A stretch of DNA of 8,066 nt. Origin: Phocaeicola_A sp963652075. Its GTDB lineage: Bacteria > Bacteroidota > Bacteroidia > Bacteroidales > Bacteroidaceae. A program made the position numbers and the translations under genes. Below the pieces are notes generated by a model. That model was not told the DNA's origin and ran no database searches. It saw only the letters and a list, made by a program, of their open reading frames with translations. Of the stretch, positions 1-7,987 are shown piece after piece; positions within the stretch are counted from its first letter, which is position 1; each line of letters starts with the position of its first letter. The stretch is taken from positions 1 through 8,066 of the forward strand of contig CAVJRQ010000027.1 in the NCBI GenBank assembly GCA_963652075.1. Direction: 5' to 3'.

Positions 1-69
1 ATGAGGGTCAGTTAACGTACGACATGAGGTACTATAGTCGTACGACGTTAGGGTGCATGGTCGTACGAC
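1..69. repeat. Tandem palindrome array, GTCGTACGAC type, 23-bp pitch (runs off the left end)
   Basis: The perfect 10-bp palindrome GTCGTACGAC occurs at 37-46 and 60-69, and a diverged copy with the same CGTACG centre is at 14-23. The three CGTACG centres start at 16, 39 and 62, an exact 23-bp pitch. The 13-bp spacers differ, but read on the minus strand they tend to end in CCTCAT, CCTAAC or CCTAAT just before the palindrome. The first bases of the window (ATGAGGGTC) look like the spacer of a further unit, so the array probably continues to the left. It lies on the outer side of the conserved core at 106-181. The geometry is certain. The function is unknown: candidates are an array of sites for a dimeric DNA-binding protein or a REP-like interspersed element. 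Confidence 0.85.
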
Positions 70-83
70 ATTAGGACACCCTC

Positions 84-181
84 CCCGAACGAACGGACTT
101 TGGTTAACGGCTGGTTAACGGTTGGTCAATGGTCGGTTAACCGAATAATCGCCACCCGGTTTCCGGACTGACCCCCAATAA
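84..181 (-). repeat. Left copy of a long inverted repeat (conserved core element)
   Basis: The reverse complement of 106-181 (76 nt) matches 7858-7932 (75 nt) with about five substitutions and one single-base gap, roughly 92% identity by hand alignment. A weaker outer part also carries the shared 11-mer GTTCGTTCGGG (minus strand, 94-84; right copy 7960-7970). Here the core follows the end of the mutA-mutB operon and points outwards, with a palindrome array beyond it. The right copy has the same arrangement behind rpoD. The core has no clear coding capacity: the ORF that crosses it is low-complexity and built from repeats. The match is direct observation; the identity of the element is unknown. 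Confidence 0.88.
101..144. repeat. Four-unit 11-bp tandem repeat within the left core
   Basis: Four consecutive 11-mers are TGGTTAACGGC (101-111), TGGTTAACGGT (112-122), TGGTCAATGGT (123-133) and CGGTTAACCGA (134-144). The last contains the 8-bp palindrome GGTTAACC. The 11-bp pitch is close to one helical turn and half the pitch of the neighbouring palindrome arrays. The right copy keeps three of these units at 7894-7926. Confidence 0.85.
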
Positions 182-211
182 TGAAGGACCAAAGAAGCAC
201 TCCATCCTACG

Positions 212-262
212 AAACATCCGCCCCATCAGTCTCCCTAACGGAGTCTGACGGGGCGGATGTTT
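212..262. other. Long GC-rich hairpin downstream of mutB
   Basis: Arms 212-234 and 240-262 form a 23-bp stem with two mismatches (225/249 and 230/244) and a 5-nt loop. Neither strand has a U-tract after the stem, so it is not a classic intrinsic terminator. It lies between the mutB end and the left core. It could protect the 3' end of a mutA-mutB transcript that reads this far, or be part of the repeat mosaic. Confidence 0.75.
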
Positions 263-306
263 GATTTGCGACCTGTCCGTACGGATTCGTGAGTACGGTT
301 TGGTCA

Positions 307-364
307 GTTCAGTGCTCGCACTGCTTGATCGGTTCAGTGTTCGATTCAGCGTTCGCACGGCTTG
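307..364. repeat. Degenerate short repeats in the left non-coding region
   Basis: The segment at 307-327 (GTTCAGTGCTCGCACTGCTTG) recurs as a diverged copy at 344-364, with a partial copy GGTTCAGTGTTCG between them (331-343). A 9-bp inverted pair, 280-288 and 398-406, and a TCCGTACGGA palindrome at 276-285 lie around it. I see no gene in 263-407; it appears to be decayed repeat DNA. Confidence 0.5.
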
Positions 365-407
365 CTGCTGAAAACGGTTGGGCTTCGCTGATTTCGTGAA
401 TCCGTAT

Positions 408-441
408 TTGTCCGCTTAGGGACTGCTCCCTAAGCGGACAA
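408..441 (-). terminator. Perfect 15-bp hairpin just after mutB, probable transcript end
   Basis: Arms 408-422 and 427-441 are perfectly complementary over 15 bp with a 4-nt loop. The stem begins about 14 nt beyond the mutB stop codon on the minus strand, where an operon terminator is expected. On that strand the stem is followed by ATACGG and not by a run of U, so termination may be imperfect or the stem may mainly stabilise the 3' end. The stem is direct observation and the role is inferred from its position. Confidence 0.6.
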
Positions 442-454
442 AAGAGGGGAGGGG

Positions 455-2602
<2,148 letters not shown>

Positions 2603-2614
2603 AGTGTCATTAAC

Positions 2615-4483
2615 TTACTTAATTCCTAACTTGGCGTTGTATTGTCTCAGTGTATCCAACACGTTCACGCGGACGTGGATGAAGTTCTCGATGCCGGCAG
2701 CCTGCAGCTCTTCCATGCAAGCGGGAGCACCTGCCACGATGAACATGGCGCGTCCGGCAAGAGCCTTGAATGCGGGGATGGCGTACTCGGCGTACTCATC
2801 GTCGCTGGAGCAGATGACCACGATGTCGGCACCGGCTTTCACGGCGGCTTCTACGCCCTCTTCCACGCTCTTGAATCCGAGGTTGTCGATGACTTGATAG
2901 CCTGCACAGGCCAGGAAGTTGCACGAGAACTGCGCGCGGGCCTGACGCATGGCCAGGTTGCCGATGGTGAGCATGAAGGCTTTCGGACGTTTGCCTGAGG
3001 CCTCGGTCTGCAGGCGGAGCGCCTCGAACTCGCTCGCCTCACGGTCGAAGTTGAGCGTGGCGATAGGCTTCTCGCAGGTGTCGCCCTCGTGACCGCCGCA
3101 GCAAGCGGCTTTCCCGACGGGGCGTTTCTCGCCGGCCAGCTCGTTGAAGTTAGGATATTGGTTGGTACCGAGCAGGATTTCCTTGCGTTTAGAGACGGCG
3201 GCGTGGCGCGCCTTGCCGCTCTCGTTGATGTCGGCCTGCACACGGCCTGCCTTCACGGCTTCCAGGAATCCGCCCTCCTCTTCCACCTTGAGGAAGATGC
3301 TCCATGCTTGGTTGGCGATGGACGAGGTGAGGTTCTCGATGTAGTAGGAGCCGGCTGCCGGGTCGACCACCCGGTTGAGGTGCGCTTCTTCCTTGAGCAG
3401 CAGCTGTTGGTTGCGCGCGATGCGCTCGGCAAAGTCATCCGGAGTCTCGTAGGCCTTGTCGAACGGGGTGACGGTGATGGAGTGTACACCGGCGAGGGCG
3501 GCACTCATGGTCTCTGTCTGCGTGCGCAGCAGGTTGACGTGCGCATCGAACAGGGTGAGGTTGAACGAGGAGGTCTCGGCGTGGGCGACCATCTTGCAAG
3601 CCTCGTCGCTCGACGGGCCGTACTCCTTGACGATGTGGGCCCACAGCATGCGTGCCGCACGGAACTTGGCAATCTCCATGAAGTAGTTGGAGCTGATGCC
3701 GAAGTTGAACTTGATGCGGTTGGCGGCCTCGTCGGCGGAGATGCCGGCTTCGGTAAGTTGGCTCATGTATTCGTTACCCCAAGCCAAGGCGTAGCCCAAC
3801 TCTTGTGAGATGTAGGACCCGGCGTTGTTGAGCGCGAGGGGAGTGACGGCGATGCAGCGGTACTGCGGCAGCTCTTTCACTGCCTCCACCAATGCTTTGG
3901 CGGTGGCGCTGAAGTCGCTCAAGTCCTTGCCGCGGCTCATCATCTTCTCCATCGGGTCATACTGGATGGATCCTATCAGCTTGCTGAGGTCATAGCCCTT
4001 GGCGCGGAAGTAATTCACTAAAATCTGCGCCAGCTCCACGCTATGGTTGGGACAGGTGCTGAAGTTGAGCTCGATGCACTCGGCGCAAATCTCATGGAGC
4101 AACGTCTCCACGAAGGCCGCGTTCACGTCCTTTCCCTTGATGACGAAGCCCAGCGAATCCACACCCCTGTTGAGGATGTCCAGTGCCTTGGCGTTGGCCG
4201 CCTTGGCATCGTCCGCAACGATGTCCTGGCGGATGTACCAGGTGTTGTCGTCCTTGTTGATGCCTCTCACGTAGGGGTAGGTGCCCGGCAATGAGTCTGT
4301 CGTTTTGAGTCCTTCCAGGTCTTCCTGACGGTAGAAGGGCTTCACTTTGAATCCCTCGTTGGTCTTCCAGACGAGTTTCTTTTCATAGTCAGCTCCTTTA
4401 AGGTCTACAACGATTTTGTCCATCCATTCCTGGGTGCTTACGTGGCCAAAATCAGAGAAGAGCTTTTCTTTACTATCTGCCAT
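2615..4483 (-). CDS. mutA: Methylmalonyl-CoA mutase, small (non-catalytic) subunit
   Basis: This is the structural partner of MutB in the heterodimeric mutase. It has 622 residues, near the usual length of about 620-640. It keeps the N-terminal mutase barrel, and shares stretches with MutB such as AKFRAARMLWAHIVKEYGP and NYFMEIA. The C-terminal domain (about 500-622) has the B12-domain fold, but where MutB has DGHDRG it reads LAMRQA. Met512 sits at the place of the cobalt-ligating His, so this subunit cannot bind cobalamin in the usual way, as known for small subunits. An unusual feature is a Cys/His-rich stretch in the linker between the domains: CCGGHEGDTC at 461-470. It is the first gene of the operon, with a promoter candidate at 4619-4647. 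The chosen ATG follows an A/T-rich, Bacteroidetes-like leader with no Shine-Dalgarno sequence. Confidence 0.97.
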   Translation of the reverse strand: MADSKEKLFSDFGHVSTQEWMDKIVVDLKGADYEKKLVWKTNEGFKVKPFYRQEDLEGLKTTDSLPGTYPYVRGINKDDNTWYIRQDIVADDAKAANAKALDILNRGVDSLGFVIKGKDVNAAFVETLLHEICAECIELNFSTCPNHSVELAQILVNYFRAKGYDLSKLIGSIQYDPMEKMMSRGKDLSDFSATAKALVEAVKELPQYRCIAVTPLALNNAGSYISQELGYALAWGNEYMSQLTEAGISADEAANRIKFNFGISSNYFMEIAKFRAARMLWAHIVKEYGPSSDEACKMVAHAETSSFNLTLFDAHVNLLRTQTETMSAALAGVHSITVTPFDKAYETPDDFAERIARNQQLLLKEEAHLNRVVDPAAGSYYIENLTSSIANQAWSIFLKVEEEGGFLEAVKAGRVQADINESGKARHAAVSKRKEILLGTNQYPNFNELAGEKRPVGKAACCGGHEGDTCEKPIATLNFDREASEFEALRLQTEASGKRPKAFMLTIGNLAMRQARAQFSCNFLACAGYQVIDNLGFKSVEEGVEAAVKAGADIVVICSSDDEYAEYAIPAFKALAGRAMFIVAGAPACMEELQAAGIENFIHVRVNVLDTLRQYNAKLGIK

Positions 4484-4535
4484 AGTTTATCGTACAATTA
4501 AGATTAATAACAGTCATTTGTCAGCGAAAGGAAAC

Positions 4536-4592
4536 GGCCCGCAACAACCCGCCGCAATCTTGCGTAAAGACCGCGTTGAGCCGATTCGGGCC
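4536..4592 (-). other. Possible structured part of the mutA leader
   Basis: If transcription starts a few bases downstream of the -7 box at 4619-4626, mutA has a leader of about 125-130 nt. Within it GGCCCG (4536-4541) can pair with CGGGCC (4587-4592) to close a GC-rich domain, and a small CGC/GCG hairpin can form inside. I do not see a B12 box or other cobalamin-riboswitch landmark, so a ligand cannot be named. The pairing is short and could be chance. Confidence 0.25.
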
Positions 4593-4618
4593 ATCCTTCC
4601 CGGAAAAATATGTTGGGG

Positions 4619-4647
4619 CAAAGATAGCAATTACTTGAGAACAACAA
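4619..4647 (-). promoter_or_regulatory. Candidate mutA-mutB promoter (Bacteroides type)
   Basis: On the minus strand TATCTTTG (4626-4619) matches the Bacteroides -7 consensus TAnnTTTG. A TTG for the -33 element lies at 4647-4645, 18 nt upstream. This predicts a start near 4610-4614 and a long leader. It is a motif match only. Confidence 0.6.
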
Positions 4648-4755
4648 CTCCTTTCCCCACTTTTTTTGTTCATGTCGGCAATATCCGTTGCCCATTTGTC
4701 AAGTTCACCGCCTTATGCCGGGTTCGTTTGCTCTGTTGACGTAACAAAAAGAAAG

Positions 4756-4890
4756 GGAACTCCCAACTTAACCGGGAGGAGGGTGAAAAACTCCTCACCT
4801 GAGGCGGCCAGCTTCGGGTTGGGAGCTTCCGCTCGGGCGAAGGTGGAGGGTGTGTTACTTTTTTTTGCAAAATAACTCTCCCTAAGTTGG
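4756..4890. repeat. Structured intergenic repeat between the divergent promoters
   Basis: CCAACTTA at 4763-4770 is perfectly inverted as TAAGTTGG at 4883-4890, and the match continues inwards with GGGAG after a 3-nt gap, giving ends like terminal inverted repeats of an element of about 128 bp. Inside are further pairings: GGAACTCCCAAC (4756-4767) with GTTGGGAGCTTCC (4818-4830), and GAGGAG with CTCCTC nearby. A run of eight T lies at 4859-4866. It carries no credible ORF. Its G-rich, nested-hairpin style resembles the interspersed intergenic repeats common in Bacteroidetes, but copy number cannot be judged here. The right end overlaps the presumed -33 region of the transporter promoter. Confidence 0.45.
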
Positions 4891-4919
4891 TGTCGGATGA
4901 ACAAAAAAGCGTAATTTTG
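4887..4919 (+). promoter_or_regulatory. Candidate promoter of the AspT-family transporter
   Basis: TAATTTTG at 4912-4919 fits the Bacteroides -7 consensus TAnnTTTG, and TTGG at 4887-4890 is a fair -33 element 21 nt upstream. It predicts a start near 4925 and a leader of under 20 nt before the ATG at 4943, which has no Shine-Dalgarno sequence. Confidence 0.6.
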
Positions 4920-4942
4920 CGCCCGGTTTTAAAAAAGATTGT

Positions 4943-6613
4943 ATGGATTGGCTGCAAACCCTGTTGTTTGATGAAAATTCAATCGCCCACATCGTGCTTC
5001 TCTACTCATTTGTGATAGCCGTGGGCGTGTTGCTTGGCAAGATTAAGTTTGCCGGAGTTTCTTTGGGTGTTACGTTCGTTTTGTTTGCCGGCATCTTGGC
5101 CGGTCACTTCGGCTTTACGGGGAACGTGCCCATACTGAATTTTATCCAGGATTTCGGTTTGATACTGTTCGTCTTCTGCATCGGACTGCAGGTGGGTCCG
5201 TCGTTCTTCTCGTCGTTCAAGAAGGGCGGCATCACGATGAACATGATTGCCGTGGGCATCATCCTGCTCAACATTGCTGTGGCGTTGTTCCTCTACTATA
5301 TTCTGGGTGGCCGCATCGAACTGCCTATGATGGTCGGCATCCTCTACGGAGCCGTCACCAACACCCCGGGTCTGGGTGCCGCCAACGAGGCGTTGACGCA
5401 GATACACTACCACGGGCCGGAGATTGCCATGGGTTACGCCTGTGCCTATCCGCTGGGTGTCATCGGCATCATCGGCTCCATCATCGCCATCCGTTACCTC
5501 TGCCGCGTGAACCTGAAGAAGGAGGACGACGAACTTAAACAACAAGAGGAGGCCAATCCGCACCTGAAACCTCACATGATGCACCTGCGCCTGCAGAACA
5601 GTGCACTGGAGGGCAAGACGCTGAGCCAGGTACACACGTTTCTGGTACGCGACTTCGTTTGCTCGCGCTTGCTCCATAACGGGCACGTCAGCATCCCCAA
5701 GGGCGACACGGAGTTACACGTCGGCGACCAGCTGTTCGTGGTCTGCGCCGAGGACGATGCCGAACCCATCATTGCCTTCATTGGACCTAAGATAGAAGTG
5801 GACTGGGAAAAACAGGACACCCCGATGGTATCGCGCCGCATCCTGGTGACGCAACCGGACGTCAATGGCAAGACCCTCGGACAGATGCACTTCAGCAGTA
5901 TGTACGGTGTCAACGTGACCCGTGTGAACCGTTCCGGTATGGACTTGTTCGCCAGCCGTAACCTGACGCTGCAGGTGGGCGACCGCGTGATGGTGGTCGG
6001 CCCGCAGGATGCCGTAGACCGTGTGGCCGCCAAGATGGGTAACTCGCTGAAGCGACTTGACCACCCGAACATCGTCACCATCTTCGTGGGTATCTTCATC
6101 GGAATCCTCTTCGGCAGTCTGCCCGTGATGATTCCGGGCATGCCGACACCCATCAAGCTGGGCTTGGCGGGCGGACCGCTGATTGTGGCCATCCTCATCG
6201 GACGTTTCGGCTACAAGGTGAAACTGGTCACCTATACCACCATGAGCGCCAACTTGATGCTGCGAGAAATCGGACTTGTGCTCTTCTTGGCCAGCGTGGG
6301 CATCAAGGCTGGAGGCAATTTCGTGCAGACGGTGGTGGAGGGAGACGGACTGCTCTATGTGGGTTGCGGTTTCCTCATCACGGTGATTCCACTACTCATC
6401 ATGGGAATCATTGCCCGCTTGCGCTTCAAGATAAACTATTTCACGCTGATGGGTTTGATTGCCGGTAGCAACACCGACCCACCCGCATTGGCCTACTCCA
6501 ACCAGGCCTCGGGCAACGATGCGCCTGCCGTGGGTTATTCCACTGTCTATCCGCTCTCGATGTTCCTGCGTATCCTTGCAGGACAGTCTCTCATCCTGAT
6601 ACTTGCGTCCTGA
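4943..6613 (+). CDS. AspT/YidE-family membrane exchanger with two RCK_C (TrkA-C) domains
   Basis: This is an integral inner-membrane protein of 556 residues, the normal length for the aspartate:alanine exchanger family, and shows its internal duplication. Hydrophobic helices fill about residues 13-185. A soluble middle of about 190-375 contains two RCK_C/TrkA-C-like domains (roughly 212-285 and 295-375), and a second set of helices runs from about 380 to the end. The two membrane halves each carry the family's signature loop: GAVTNTPGLGAA at 136-147 and GSNTDPPALAYS at 508-519. The family includes the Tetragenococcus AspT aspartate:alanine antiporter and the Corynebacterium succinate exporter SucE, so an amino-acid or C4-dicarboxylate substrate is likely, but it cannot be read from the sequence. 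The gene is divergent from mutA-mutB with 459 bp between them, which makes shared metabolic use with the succinate/propionate pathway plausible. It appears complete. Confidence 0.9.
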   Translation: MDWLQTLLFDENSIAHIVLLYSFVIAVGVLLGKIKFAGVSLGVTFVLFAGILAGHFGFTGNVPILNFIQDFGLILFVFCIGLQVGPSFFSSFKKGGITMNMIAVGIILLNIAVALFLYYILGGRIELPMMVGILYGAVTNTPGLGAANEALTQIHYHGPEIAMGYACAYPLGVIGIIGSIIAIRYLCRVNLKKEDDELKQQEEANPHLKPHMMHLRLQNSALEGKTLSQVHTFLVRDFVCSRLLHNGHVSIPKGDTELHVGDQLFVVCAEDDAEPIIAFIGPKIEVDWEKQDTPMVSRRILVTQPDVNGKTLGQMHFSSMYGVNVTRVNRSGMDLFASRNLTLQVGDRVMVVGPQDAVDRVAAKMGNSLKRLDHPNIVTIFVGIFIGILFGSLPVMIPGMPTPIKLGLAGGPLIVAILIGRFGYKVKLVTYTTMSANLMLREIGLVLFLASVGIKAGGNFVQTVVEGDGLLYVGCGFLITVIPLLIMGIIARLRFKINYFTLMGLIAGSNTDPPALAYSNQASGNDAPAVGYSTVYPLSMFLRILAGQSLILILAS

Positions 6614-6628
6614 TGCTCGTGTCCTGAT
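6594..6628. repeat. 14-bp tandem repeat across the transporter stop codon
   Basis: TCCTGAT occurs at 6594-6600, 6608-6614 and 6622-6628, an exact 14-bp pitch, and GTCCTGATGC is perfect in the last two copies (6607-6616, 6621-6630). The second copy contains the TGA stop. As 14 is not a multiple of three, a change in copy number would alter the C-terminus. Confidence 0.6.
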
Positions 6629-6646
6629 GCCCTCTGGGGCGGACAC
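6619..6646 (+). terminator. Possible hairpin terminator after the transporter gene
   Basis: GTGTCC (6619-6624) pairs with GGACAC (6641-6646), and inside it GCCC (6629-6632) pairs with GGGC (6637-6640), with a 4-nt bulge. It starts five bases after the stop codon. No T-run follows, so it may be a weak or factor-dependent end and read-through towards rpoD is possible. Confidence 0.35.
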
Positions 6647-6772
6647 CCGTTTGGACGGGAAACTGACAATCTGTAAGCGAAAGGACTTGGAGTTCCTTTG
6701 GTACACTATTTGTTACTGAATTGGAGTACGACGAATTGTGTCGCTTTTAACAATTATTGTTGAGGTGGATGG

Positions 6773-6801
6773 TTTGGCGTAAGATAAAAATCGTAACTTT
6801 G
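6773..6801 (+). promoter_or_regulatory. Candidate rpoD promoter (Bacteroides type)
   Basis: TTTG at 6773-6776 and TAACTTTG at 6794-6801 match the Bacteroides -33 and -7 elements with 17 nt between them. A start near 6807 would leave a leader of about 20 nt before the ATG at 6826, in an A/T-rich context without a Shine-Dalgarno sequence. Confidence 0.65.
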
Positions 6802-6825
6802 CACACTATTTTCAAACTTTAGACA

Positions 6826-7686
6826 ATGAGACAGCTAAAGATAAACAAAAGTATAACTAACCGGGAGACCGCGTCACTGGAGGCTTATTTGCGTGAAATA
6901 GGCCGTGAGGAGCTGATTTCCGTTGATGAGGAGGTGGAGCTTGCGCAGCGAATCCGTAAGGGCGATGGAGCCGCGTTGGACAAGCTGGTGCGTGCGAACC
7001 TTCGTTTCGTCGTTTCCGTAGCCAAGCAATACCAGAACCAAGGCTTGAGTTTGGCTGACCTGATTGACGAGGGAAACATCGGTTTGGTGAAGGCAGCCCA
7101 GAAGTTCGACGAGACCCGTGGATTCAAGTTCATCAGCTACGCCGTATGGTGGATTCGTCAGTCCATTCTGCAAGCCCTGGCCGAACAGTCGCGCATCGTT
7201 CGTCTGCCGTTGAACCAGGTTGGTTCCATCAACCGTATCAACAAGGCGCTGGCCAAATTTGAACAGGAGAACGAACGCCGTGCTTCCGCCGGAGAAATTG
7301 CCGATGAGTTGGGTCTTGAGGAAGACAAGATTTCCGATGCCTTGCGCGTTTCGGGTCGTCACGTCTCTGTGGATGCCTCTTTCGTTGAGGGCGAGGACAA
7401 CTGTCTGTTGGATGTCCTTGTGAACGACGATTCTCCTATGGCCGACCATACACTGGTGAGCGAGTCGCTCTCCGAAGAGATTGACCGCACGCTCTCCACG
7501 CTGACTCCCCGGGAGAAGGAGATTATCCAAACTTTCTTTGGCATTGATCACCGTGAGATGAGCCTTGAAGAGATTGGCGACAAGTTCGGCTTGACGCGCG
7601 AGCGTGTCCGTCAAATCAAGGAGAAGGCAATCCGCAAGTTGCGTTCGTGCCCGCAGAGCAAGTTGCTCAAGTCTTATTTAGGGTAA
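6826..7686 (+). CDS. rpoD: Primary (housekeeping) sigma factor, short Bacteroidetes type
   Basis: This sigma-70 family protein directs core RNA polymerase to the main promoters of the cell. The 286 residues hold region 1.2 (about 15-47), region 2 (about 50-122), region 3 (about 125-205) and region 4 (about 219-275). Region 2 has the core-binding stretch LIDEGNIGLVKAAQKFD at 79-95 and the promoter-melting stretch YAVWWIRQSI at 105-114. Region 4 has a helix-turn-helix within 247-268 (GLTRERVRQIKEKA) that recognises the -33 element. It lacks region 1.1 and the long non-conserved insert of the E. coli protein, as is usual for primary sigma factors of Bacteroidetes. The full set of regions and the strong conservation of region 2 argue for the primary factor and not an alternative one. 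It is preceded by its own promoter and followed by a strong terminator, so it looks monocistronic. Confidence 0.95.
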   Translation: MRQLKINKSITNRETASLEAYLREIGREELISVDEEVELAQRIRKGDGAALDKLVRANLRFVVSVAKQYQNQGLSLADLIDEGNIGLVKAAQKFDETRGFKFISYAVWWIRQSILQALAEQSRIVRLPLNQVGSINRINKALAKFEQENERRASAGEIADELGLEEDKISDALRVSGRHVSVDASFVEGEDNCLLDVLVNDDSPMADHTLVSESLSEEIDRTLSTLTPREKEIIQTFFGIDHREMSLEEIGDKFGLTRERVRQIKEKAIRKLRSCPQSKLLKSYLG

Positions 7687-7799
7687 GAAATATCCTTAAT
7701 CTCTGCAATGTAAGTGATAGAGGCCTGAAGATACAGGCTCGTTCAATAGGAACACTGAATTAGAAGAAGCAAAAGCTATCATAGAAAACAGATAGAAAG

Positions 7800-7826
7800 A
7801 AAGTCCGGCCTTTGGGTCGGACTTTT
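7800..7826 (+). terminator. Intrinsic terminator of rpoD
   Basis: AAAGTCCGGCC (7800-7810) pairs with GGTCGGACTTT (7815-7825) through an 11-bp stem with one G-T pair and a 4-nt loop, and the descending arm ends in TTTT followed by ATGTTT. It lies 113 nt after the rpoD stop. The trailer between them holds only a small hairpin (GCCTG 7723-7727 with CAGGC 7734-7738) and no gene that I can see. Confidence 0.9.
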
Positions 7827-7857
7827 ATGTTTGAACGGCTTCTGTTCCAGTTGGGCT

Positions 7858-7970
7858 TTATTGGGGTCAGCCTGGAAAACGGGTGGCGATTATTCGGTTA
7901 ACCAACCATTGACCAACCGTTAACCAGTCGTTGAAAAATCAACGGTCTATGGAATCAAAGTTCGTTCGGG
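7858..7970 (+). repeat. Right copy of the long inverted repeat (conserved core element)
   Basis: 7858-7932 matches the reverse complement of 106-181 at about 92%. It keeps three 11-mers of the GTTAACC repeat (7894-7926), including the GGTTAACC palindrome at 7896-7903. Beyond the core the copies diverge: this one has about 16 extra bases, including a perfect 6-bp hairpin (CGTTGA 7929-7934 with TCAACG 7939-7944), and then regains the shared 11-mer GTTCGTTCGGG at 7960-7970. It begins about 30 bp after the rpoD terminator and leads into a palindrome array, the same order as at the left end. Confidence 0.88.
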
Positions 7971-7987
7971 AAAAGCAGGCCGAAAAA

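Noticed and set aside
1..69. CRISPR array
   Set aside because: The repeats are only about 10 bp and the spacers 13 bp, far below CRISPR dimensions. The right-hand array is rejected for the same reason, and there are no cas genes.
137..358. Minus-strand ORF of 73 codons across the left repeat region
   Set aside because: It is built from the short repeats and the core and has low-complexity Arg/Ser-rich composition. Its last residues (GWRLFG then stop) recur at the right copy only because the core DNA is repeated. It is not supported as a gene.
4484..4618. Cobalamin riboswitch upstream of mutA
   Set aside because: It would suit a B12-dependent enzyme, but I find no B12 box or the usual conserved core in the leader, which is also rather short for the class.
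4859..4866. T8 run as an intrinsic terminator on the plus strand
   Set aside because: No gene on the plus strand ends upstream of it, and the nearest stem is short and about 14 nt away.
4504..4957. Small ORFs in the divergent intergenic region (63-107 codons, both strands)
   Set aside because: They overlap both promoters and the structured repeat, show no recognisable domain, and lie in mutually overlapping frames, as expected of chance ORFs.
5006..5686. Long antisense ORF of 226 codons within the transporter gene
   Set aside because: It is a shadow frame opposite a complete membrane protein whose own frame has clear family motifs.
6726..6732. GTACGAC upstream of rpoD as a further array unit
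   Set aside because: It is a single half-palindrome match without neighbouring copies at 23-bp pitch, so chance is the simpler explanation.
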